Below, piece by piece: positions 59,001-64,000 of a DNA stretch of 64,000 nucleotides (position 1 is the stretch's first letter; each line of letters starts with the position of its first letter). The translations under genes and the position numbers were made by a program. The stretch is from Sthenelais limicola (lineage: Eukaryota; Annelida; Polychaeta; Phyllodocida; Sigalionidae), in NCBI GenBank assembly GCA_942159475.1, contig OW804098.1, forward strand, positions 6,300,383-6,364,382, written 5' to 3'. Below the pieces are notes generated by a model. The model did no database searches and had not been told where the DNA came from. It was given only the letters and a program-made list of their open reading frames with translations.

Positions 59001-62000
59001 TAAATTGATCCTAATCGATTATTACTATGTTAATCCAATGTATTTCTAAGCGAATCGAGCGATGGGATGGCGGCCATTTGAATGTAGTAGGGCTAGATTC
59101 TCGGGAGCAGCTATAGTTGTGTTTCCAGCGGAAAGGCTATGGGCAAGTGTTTGTCCCCGCTAGGGGTGCTAGGGGACGAATAAATTGTCTATCATCTAGG
59201 GCACTTTTCGGAAAGTGTCTACTCCATTCATAAAATTGTATCCAAAGGAAACATCATAACTTTGGATCTTAAGAAGCGATGACTCTCTGGAATGGAACAT
59301 TCTGTGCTTGGCAGAGAGAGGACAACCCGGATTGAAAACATCAAGAAGTGGACCTGCCTCTCCACCACAGATACAACAGTTTGAACTACCGACAAATTAG
59401 AATGAAAGAAAGAATGGCCAAGACTCCGGCGAAGTATGGTACATAATGGCAGATGATGATGGCGGATAATGACTCACTTCATATATATATAAGGGTCAGA
59501 TCGTCAGAAAATGTACAATTGGCAGCTCTACATATTTTGTAATTTCTGCTAAATAAGGCTGACAAAATATAAATACCAGTTATATATCTGAGTATATTTA
59601 GTATTGTCTTGATTCAATTGATCTGTTTAGTTATGTTGAACTGTATTTTGAACCATATCTATGTCTTAAATTTGGGTTATTTGAGAGCATTGGTCAAGGT
59701 GAATTGTACATTTTCTGAAGATCTGACCCATAACTGTACTCCTCCCTAATAGACATGAAAAGAATAAGTCAATCCTTACCCAGCGTTAATTCTGGCCTTT
59801 TCTGCATAATTCTTGGGTTTGTAGAGTTTGAGTAGCGCTTCTCTGGTGGGTGTGACAGGGCTGTTGATGAGCGAGCTGTCTAGTGTGCCATCAAATGAGA
59901 GACTATGTAAGGACCCTGGTGATATTGTGCCGTTATTGTACAAGTAGGGTGAGTGCGAAGAGGCATTGTACGAGGTGTTGTACGACGAGAACGGGCTACC
60001 GGGTGTACCTGGGGTGCGTAATAGTGTGCCCTAAAAACAAAGAGACTCAAATGTGGTGTTGGTAAAATTGTATTGCCATTGCAACATTAAACAACATTAT
60101 AACTCGTATTGAGAAATCTAGACACAGCAGTGGGTAGAAAACCATGGCAATTCGCATCTGAATTAAACCCGTGAGCCTACGTCACAATTAAGTTTCACTG
60201 TATTGTTTGACTGGCTGTATAAACATCCTATATCCTAAAAAATAAAAAAAAAAAAAAAAAAATCTACTATTGGTGCATTTAATTACCTATAAGACAAAGT
60301 GTGCACTCAGCGAAATTCTGCAGCCAAAACAATATCAAAATAACTTGAAATTACTGGTGTTTCTTACACACAGACACAAATAAAAAGCCTAATATGGTTG
60401 GTGCAATTTTGACAATGCTGGGATCTGGCTAAAACAGCCTTAAGATTTGCAACATTGAAACTTATTGAAAATACTACAACTAATACATGACAGTTCTGCA
60501 AACAACATTATGTGAAATCTCTACCATCATAACATTGAAACACGTTAAAACAACATCAAGCACTAGTGCATGCAATCCATGAAGTCTAAACTTTTTATAT
60601 CAAAATCTACCAAAGAGTCTTATCCAGAAGGCCAAGTTTTTTTTGCTGGTTACTTTAAATGTAAACTCCAACCCACCACACACACACACCCTCAAGAAAT
60701 CCCTCTCAAATTGCTCTACCAACAAAGTGGTGTGTGCATTTTTTGGACAACACAAAATAACAAGATAAACTACCACTAAACAAGTTCATCAATGGTAACT
60801 CATAGTCATAGAAAAACCTGTCTGGTAAAGACAGAACTGGCCAACCCGATTGTAAAAACAACTGCTATGAAAGAATTGGGTCAGATTTTCAGAAAAACTA
60901 CAATTCGCCTTCACCAATCCTCTCAAATAACCCACATTTAAGACAAAAATTACCTTCAAAATGTAGTTTAACATTATAGAACTGATACTTTAAATCAATG
61001 CGATACCAAATAATTATACTAAAATATACCCGATATTCTTCATTATTTTTCAGGCTAATTTAGAAGAATTTCCCAAATGTGTAGAGCTGCCAATTGTACA
61101 TTTTCTGAAAATCTGACCCAATGCTTTCATAGCAGATGTTTTTACAATCAGGTTGGCCAGGTCTGTCTTTTCCAGACAGATCTTCCTATGACTATGAATT
61201 ACTATTGATGAACTTGTTTAGTGCTAATTTATCTTGGTATTTTGAGAATTGAGAATTATTGAATTATCTAAATTTGTTTAACTGCAGTAGTACTTACACC
61301 TGGGGTGTTTGGTGTCCGTGAGGGGCTGTGGTTGAGGGAGCCATCAAAGCTGTTGGAGGACAGGTTGTTAGGACTGTGCGGCCCGCCAAGCCTCTCCTTA
61401 CGTGTCGCAGACACTCCATGGTTCTTCTTCAACGCGTCTCGGTCAAGCTTCCGAGACAGAGATAGCTCTTCTGAGTGGCGAATACCTACAGTCATATCTT
61501 TGGCATTAGGTCTGTGTATTCACATGTACATAAAGAGAGAACTAACAAGGAGATCCCATTATATTATTAATGTTCTTGGTTTTTTCATTCTATGTTTTGG
61601 CTGGTTACAGGGTGCATTCATCAGGGTCTGTGTTCATGATTGGTTCTGCTCAGATCTATATGATAGCTTACTGAGTGAGACAGTGAGATTGGTTGCTTTA
61701 CGCCCTTATTAACACATATAAAGGTTCTTTCAAGGGCGGGAGAGCTGAGAGGGAGGCAATTTATGACCATACCCAGGAAATAGAGATAGAGAAGAATTAA
61801 GGGAGAGAGAGAGACAGACTAAAAGAGACAGAAAGGCACTTTATGGTCATACCCAGGACCACTGATAGCTTACTGCTTTGCTGCCATGGTGTATAGTAAA
61901 CAACATAATAGTAGATACTTTTCAACTCCGCATCAGGGAAAGGGTGTATATATCAAATTACAGCAGATTTGGGTTTGCTACAGACCAAATAATATTAGAG

Positions 62001-62245
62001 ACAAAATTTACCTATTTCTTTGCTTATGTGAAGTACAGTACTGAAGACATTATTAGAGAAGTCGACCCTGAGGTCCAGGATCTGTAGGTCAGGGAGCTGT
62101 ATGAGCAGGGTCTTGTGCATGGGTGTGAATAGTAGCCGCGCGTCTGCCTGTACGCCGTACTGGTCCAGCGTCCAACGCGTTCGCGTCAACCATGCGTTCT
62201 TGTGAGGCCACCAGAGGGCATGGTCTGACCAGTCTGCAGCAACAC
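40056..62245 (-). CDS. FERMT: Kindlin (fermitin family), eleven exons, 5' end missing
   Basis: Kindlin is a cytoplasmic FERM-PH adaptor that binds integrin beta tails and, with talin, activates integrins at adhesions. Exons: 62012-62245, 61298-61485, 59780-60030, 47660-47762, 46181-46288, 45641-45834, 44861-44985, 44214-44320, 42353-42568, 41530-41676, 40056-40343, all in phase, 653 codons plus stop. Order is F0, F1 with serine-rich loop, F2 split by a PH domain, and F3. The missing first roughly 45 residues must come from an exon upstream of 62245, possibly beyond the window. Four exons (47660, 46181, 45641, 42353) are flanked by tandem copies of their own splice junctions. Vertebrates have three paralogues; which one corresponds cannot be said. 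Confidence 0.95.
40368..40592. mobile_element. MITE family A, copy 6
   Basis: Lies 25 bases upstream of the acceptor of the last kindlin exon; ends slightly changed (GAGTCAGATTGTCA). Confidence 0.8.
40650..40795. repeat. Tandem repeat, about 52 bp, three to four copies
   Basis: Unit includes AAGTGTTATTCCACTAGTGT. The inner phrase TTATTCCACTAG...CTAGTGTGATAA is itself partly palindromic. Confidence 0.8.
40981..41500. repeat. Long (GA)n-rich microsatellite
   Basis: Pure GA for about 70 bases, then imperfect purine-rich sequence up to the donor of the 41530 exon. Long ORFs on both strands (40904-41694) come from it. Confidence 0.95.
41530..41676 (-). CDS. FERMT: Kindlin exon, F2/F3
   Basis: 49 codons, [20 protein letters not shown] to [11 protein letters not shown]. 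Donor GAG|GTGCGT; a very long GA tract lies directly downstream. Confidence 0.94.
41700..41810 (-). mobile_element. LINE-like 3' end
   Basis: On the - strand: GGAAATAAAGATCCGTTTTG followed by an A-rich tail, 24 bases upstream of the 41530 exon acceptor. Confidence 0.5.
42353..42568 (-). CDS. FERMT: Kindlin exon, PH C-terminal helix and F2
   Basis: 72 codons from [20 protein letters not shown] to LKKLKTKQ. Its acceptor CCTGCAG|GAGGAGG is the first of ten identical or near-identical acceptors. Confidence 0.94.
42550..43625 (-). repeat. Splice-acceptor array, 86-bp unit, ten copies
   Basis: Each unit holds TGGTGTGCCTGCAG followed by the first bases of the exon (GAGGAGGTATATGCCCAG) and then intronic sequence. 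The copy at 42568 is the real exon start; nine more lie upstream. One unit is split by a MITE. Confidence 0.92.
42990..43200. mobile_element. MITE with CTGTAAAC ends and TA target duplication
   Basis: 211 bases with ends CTGTAAACGTATT and the inverted CTGTAAACATATT, rich in GCGCGAAAAT. TA occurs at both sides (42988-42989, 43201-43202), and the surrounding array shows the empty site. This fits a Tc1/mariner-type non-autonomous element. Confidence 0.85.
43626..43885. repeat. CT-rich low-complexity tract
   Basis: Mostly CCCTCTCC-type sequence within the kindlin intron; overlapping ORFs are artefacts. Confidence 0.85.
44214..44320 (-). CDS. FERMT: Kindlin exon, PH domain
   Basis: Encodes [20 protein letters not shown] and [12 protein letters not shown]; acceptor CCTTGCAG, donor GTGAGT. 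Confidence 0.92.
44343..44577. mobile_element. MITE family A, copy 7
   Basis: Complete; lies 22 bases from the acceptor of the 44214 exon, with TATAT outside the left end. Confidence 0.85.
44603..44800. mobile_element. MITE family A, copy 8, truncated
   Basis: Adjacent to copy 7 in the same orientation. The right terminus is lost after TTGAGGGGATTGGTAAAG. Confidence 0.75.
44861..44985 (-). CDS. FERMT: Kindlin exon, PH domain
   Basis: Encodes [20 protein letters not shown] and [19 protein letters not shown]. The basic residues fit the phosphoinositide site of the PH domain. Confidence 0.93.
45130..45240 (-). repeat. Inverted copy of the TTGCTTTACGCCC-type repeat
   Basis: Matches parts of 58141-58470 on the opposite strand (caaccaatctcactcactc, ctccctctcagctctcccgcc). 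Confidence 0.65.
45265..45640 (-). repeat. Splice-donor array, four extra copies
   Basis: On the - strand each unit has GAACTATCTGGCTACCTCAA, GTTCTTCAA and GTAAGT, that is the end of the 45641 exon plus its donor, joined by C-rich or CA-rich spacers. Donors lie at about 45281, 45376, 45462 and 45546. Confidence 0.9.
45641..45834 (-). CDS. FERMT: Kindlin exon, F2 to PH
   Basis: An acidic linker ([20 protein letters not shown]) leads into [10 protein letters not shown], the first strand of the PH domain. Ends in phase 2 with donor AA|GTAAGT. Confidence 0.93.
46181..46288 (-). CDS. FERMT: Kindlin exon, start of F2
   Basis: 36 codons: [20 protein letters not shown] then [16 protein letters not shown]. 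The acceptor and first 60 bases are repeated upstream in the intron. Confidence 0.94.
46230..47030 (-). repeat. Splice-acceptor array with 60 bases of exon, eight copies
   Basis: The unit of about 98-101 bases holds a (TG)n pyrimidine-type tract, TTTCAG and the first 60 bases of the 46181 exon. The copy at 46288 runs on into the full exon; the seven others run into intron sequence (ACTTACATACTAATG) with no evident donor. Confidence 0.92.
47330..47660 (-). repeat. Donor-like short tandem repeats
   Basis: About ten imperfect copies of an 18-20-base unit, on the - strand AAAGTAAGTCTTGTTTCCT, which contains the donor sequence of the 47660 exon. Interrupted by A/T-rich segments. Confidence 0.8.
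47660..47762 (-). CDS. FERMT: Kindlin exon, end of F1
   Basis: Encodes [20 protein letters not shown] and [13 protein letters not shown]. The donor AAA|GTAAGT is copied many times in the adjoining intron. Confidence 0.93.
48315..48560. mobile_element. MITE family A, copy 9
   Basis: Has a short internal duplication (aataacccacaaataaccc). Confidence 0.83.
48789..49023. mobile_element. MITE family A, copy 10
   Basis: Same orientation as copy 9, 230 bases away. Confidence 0.85.
50655..50840. repeat. CT-rich low-complexity tract
   Basis: Mostly CTCCTCCCTCC; the ORF across it is an artefact. Confidence 0.85.
51120..51475. repeat. Tandem repeat, 71-bp unit, five copies
   Basis: AT-rich unit with GTTATATATCTGTAAATATT. 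The copies are nearly identical, so the expansion is recent. Confidence 0.92.
53358..53430. repeat. Local duplication, intact copy
   Basis: Matches 53546-53587 plus 54388-54415, the two halves split by the LINE below. Confidence 0.75.
53588..54387 (-). mobile_element. 5'-truncated LINE with (TTATC)n tail
   Basis: About 800 bases inserted in a local duplicate. On the - strand the frame 54316-54083 ([20 protein letters not shown], then ARKSWNNLD) resembles the C-terminus of non-LTR reverse transcriptases. The 3' end is CAATAAACAACTTC followed by TTATC repeats. Confidence 0.7.
54433..54580. mobile_element. MITE family A, partial copy
   Basis: Left terminus and first half only; the Harbinger-like MITE lies just to its right. 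Confidence 0.65.
54615..55066. mobile_element. PIF/Harbinger-like MITE, 452 bp
   Basis: 27-base perfect TIRs starting GGTCGGTTTCGAGTGAAACA, with TTA on both sides (54612-54614, 55067-55069). A three-base TTA/TWA duplication is typical of PIF/Harbinger. Confidence 0.85.
55258..55371. repeat. Near-perfect long hairpin, 114 bp
   Basis: Arms share TAGCAAATGGCAC and then GGGTTCAAAGTGATCGAGAC plus ACATCAGAAA around a short loop (about 55311-55320). Either a tiny MITE or a hairpin RNA source. Confidence 0.85.
55600..56165. repeat. Irregular tandem array of AATAGGGGAGTTTACATG units
   Basis: About twelve units of 30-40 bases, each with a version of ACAATCTTGTGTCTCAATAG. The start resembles the terminus of MITE family B. 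Confidence 0.85.
56512..56735. mobile_element. MITE family A, copy 11
   Basis: Ends GGGCCAGATTTTCAG and CTGAAAATCTGACCC, with TTAT/TTATA outside. Confidence 0.85.
56935..57177. mobile_element. MITE family A, copy 12
   Basis: Left terminus decayed (ATCATCAAAAAATG); right terminus complete. Confidence 0.8.
57443..57680. mobile_element. MITE family B, copy 2, one end seen
   Basis: Starts TAGGGGATTTGCATGGCC and matches the reverse complement of 62390-62627 over its whole length. The opposite end was not located. Confidence 0.7.
57960..58135. repeat. Interspersed repeat AGGGGGATTGCATTA
   Basis: GGAACAATGGGGGGATTG and CAGCTTTATT.TGAGCAATC recur at 58648-58690, with a looser copy at 58765-58840. 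Confidence 0.7.
58141..58640. repeat. Tandem array: four 86-bp units, then two 80-bp units
   Basis: First unit type contains GAGATTGGTTGCTTTACGCC; second contains GGCACTTTATG.TCATACCC. A single composite copy lies at 61676-61860. Confidence 0.88.
59493..59729. mobile_element. MITE family A, copy 13
   Basis: Complete; 50 bases from the donor of the 59780 exon. Confidence 0.85.
59780..60030 (-). CDS. FERMT: Kindlin exon, F1 loop and F1
   Basis: A serine/tyrosine-rich loop ([20 protein letters not shown]), a region that in vertebrates binds lipid, is followed by [16 protein letters not shown]. The last codon is completed by the next exon (phase 2). Confidence 0.93.
60774..61223. mobile_element. 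Large palindrome with a nested MITE family A copy
   Basis: The outer arms (about 105 bases each, starting CACTAAACAAGTTCATCAAT) are inverted copies of each other; the family A element 60878-61119 sits exactly between them. Confidence 0.85.
60878..61119. mobile_element. MITE family A, copy 14 (nested)
   Basis: Both ends present; flanked by AATT and AATG inside the larger palindrome. Confidence 0.85.
61298..61485 (-). CDS. FERMT: Kindlin exon, F0/F1 junction and start of F1 loop
   Basis: Encodes [20 protein letters not shown] then a serine/proline-rich start of the F1 loop ([12 protein letters not shown]). Donor GTAAGT. Confidence 0.92.
61676..61860. repeat. Single copy of the 58141 composite repeat
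   Basis: Contains both unit types in the same order, separated by a short purine tract. Confidence 0.8.
62012..62245 (-). CDS. FERMT: Kindlin exon, F0 domain
   Basis: Encodes [20 protein letters not shown] and [17 protein letters not shown], the most conserved part of F0. Acceptor GCCACCAG; donor G|GTAAAT. Confidence 0.93.
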
Positions 62246-62271
62246 CTGGTGGCAGAAACAAGAAGTAGTGA

Positions 62272-62627
62272 ATAGGGGAGTTGCATGTCTCACTGTGCAT
62301 GCCTGTCACAGTGCATGCTGGGACGGATTCCGTTCAGGTCTGATACACAAATATTTAGCAACATTTTTATCAAAAATTGCAAAAGTGTTTTCACCAATAT
62401 CATAGCTTGTCTAAATGATCAATGAAAACCAAATGCATGATGGGAAAGATGAAGTCTTGTGTCATGGAAACATGTAAAAACACAGGGATATTGACGTTAG
62501 AGCACTGATAATATCCCAGGCTGAACATGACATGTTTTCTTTAGATATTATACTGTACCATTACTCCCATAATTCCATGCGAATCAAGATTCAAAATGGC
62601 GGCTATGCAAATCCCCTATTACCAAAC
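62272..62627. mobile_element. MITE family B, copy 3, both ends
   Basis: Ends AATAGGGGAGTTGCATG and the inverted GCAAATCCCCTATT. A GATTCAAAATGGCGGC block lies inside its right end. Confidence 0.75.
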
Positions 62628-62876
62628 TGTTATGTAAAAGGATGTTTGTTGTGGGAAACTGCTAACTGTATGGAAGGGTGCAAATTACCGATGGGTTGAT
62701 TTTGAGTTGGTAGAAAAAAAAGACTTGTTGAGGAATGATGCTTTTTCACTTTTTATTTTTTCTGGACTATAATATGGCCAACGTTTCAACACTTGCGTGC
62801 CTTCTTATGTGAAAAGTTAGATTGTAGAGAATTGTTTAGAGGCTGGGGGGCAGGGGAACAGAGCACATGTGTACAA

Positions 62877-63111
62877 GGGTTAGATTTTCAGAAAATGTAC
62901 AATTGGCAGCTGTACATATTTAGTAAATTCTGCAAAATTAGGCTGCAATTTCGTCAATACAAGGTAAATTCTAGAATATTCGGCATGGCATTGATTCTAG
63001 CAATCTGTTTGGTGAGGTTGAACTGTATTCTGAACTGTATTTTTGTCTGAAATTTGGCTTATTTGAGAGGATTAACGAAGGTGAATTGTACATTTTCTGT
63101 GGACTTGACCC
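62877..63111. mobile_element. MITE family A, copy 15
   Basis: Ends changed (GGGTTAGATTTTCAG; GTGGACTTGACCC). Confidence 0.8.
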
Positions 63112-63194
63112 ACAAGTAGGTGGAAGCAGCCACCAGGAGCCGCCGCAGGCATGATGCTCAGAGTGTATTCTATAAATGAGGTTTAGTTCAACAT

Positions 63195-63312
63195 CAGCAC
63201 TCAGTGTTCTAATGTATTGATTAAAAAGATCTGTTTATGTTGAAGTGTATTTTGAACCGCATTCTTGTCTGACATTTGGGTTATTTGAGGTGATTGGTGA
63301 AGGCTAATTGTG
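63195..63312. mobile_element. MITE family A, right-half fragment
   Basis: Only the TTATTTGAGG.GATTGGTGAAGG half remains; no terminus. Confidence 0.6.
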
Positions 63313-64000
63313 TTGAAGGCTAATTGTGACCCTTAATTCGCGAAAAAAAATCAATACCACTTGTTATTTATTCATAAATTTCTATGTTTTGACACTTCAA
63401 CTTGTCAAGTTCAGTCTCTATGAAATGTGCATGGTTAATTATTGCAAATTCCTCAAAGAAGTACTGGAATGAAACACACACCATCCTTATACATACTCCG
63501 AACTATACTCATAACAATAAATAGCATCAGAGTAAGTCAGAACATAAACAGCCATGTTAAAGGCCATTATGCGGTTTGATTCTTGGCTGAGAACCATCAT
63601 GTATACTGTCGAGCAGATTTATGGAACTAGGGCTCTCTGAGTATAAGGATTGAATGGCGATGATTAAATCCCATACATCAATTCTCTACAATGTAATAAC
63701 TATTAACTGGTATTATATCTATCATCACAGAAATATTGGGGCAACAAATACAAATCTTATTTGATATAGGAGAGCTCTACCCGACCTGATAAGCATAAAT
63801 ATTTACTATTGCACTAAACCAATGGAAGACTAAATCTTTAGTTTTATACCATCATGCGACCTAGTTAGTTTATACCAATAAATAAACAACAGTTCAATAA
63901 ACGAACCAGAAGCCATTCACATTGACAAACTAATTACATCTGACACTTTAATTGTGGGGCCAACGACTTGTGGACATGTTTATAACGGTAACTTTAGACT
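63313..64000. other. No gene seen to the end of the window
   Basis: Probably kindlin 5' intron or upstream sequence. I searched for the missing first kindlin exon by eye and found no convincing candidate. Confidence 0.5.

Larger units (their letters stand above)
47763..59779 (-). other. Large kindlin intron, 12 kb, no other gene found
   Basis: Holds several MITE copies, a LINE fragment, tandem arrays and C/T-rich tracts listed separately. The remaining sequence (for example 49024-50650, 51480-53350, 57180-57440) shows no conserved frame. Confidence 0.6.

Noticed and set aside
61305..61712. 135-codon + strand ORF
   Set aside because: It is antisense to a kindlin exon and its intron.

Overview
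This is a stretch of an AT-rich invertebrate animal genome with large introns and many mobile elements. The host genes have GT-AG introns, and the proteins keep clear similarity to vertebrate orthologues. I guess a lophotrochozoan such as a mollusc, but only weakly: nothing here fixes the species.

Two host genes are readable. SPRTN (Spartan/DVC1, the DNA-protein crosslink protease) is complete on the + strand in six coding exons from 2012 to 16863, 697 codons plus stop, all junctions in phase. A kindlin (fermitin, FERMT) lies on the - strand in eleven exons from 62245 down to 40056. Its first roughly 45 residues lie upstream of 62245 and were not found.

Inside SPRTN intron 1 sits an 8.65-kb DNA transposon (2431-11078) with 27-bp perfect terminal inverted repeats and an 8-bp target duplication. 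It carries one four-exon gene on the - strand (10582 to 3951) that encodes zinc-finger segments and a probable RNase-H-like transposase. The reading frame is split by a single UGA followed by CUAG, the known metazoan stop-readthrough context. This is the strongest candidate for something new in the window.

Between the two host genes is a young 12.2-kb Ty3/Gypsy element on the - strand (20030-32244). Its 228-bp LTRs differ at one base. It has gag, pol (PR-RT-RH-IN), a small unknown ORF and an errantivirus-like env region interrupted by one in-frame TGA.

The kindlin gene has another oddity. Four consecutive exons each sit next to a tandem array built from a copy of their own splice junction (acceptors at 42550-43620 and 46230-47030, donors at 45265-45640 and 47330-47660).

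The rest is introns and intergenic DNA with many short inverted-repeat elements. One MITE family of about 235 bp has fifteen near-full and three partial copies. There are also LINE 3' ends, minisatellites and microsatellites. No structural RNA gene or CRISPR array was found.
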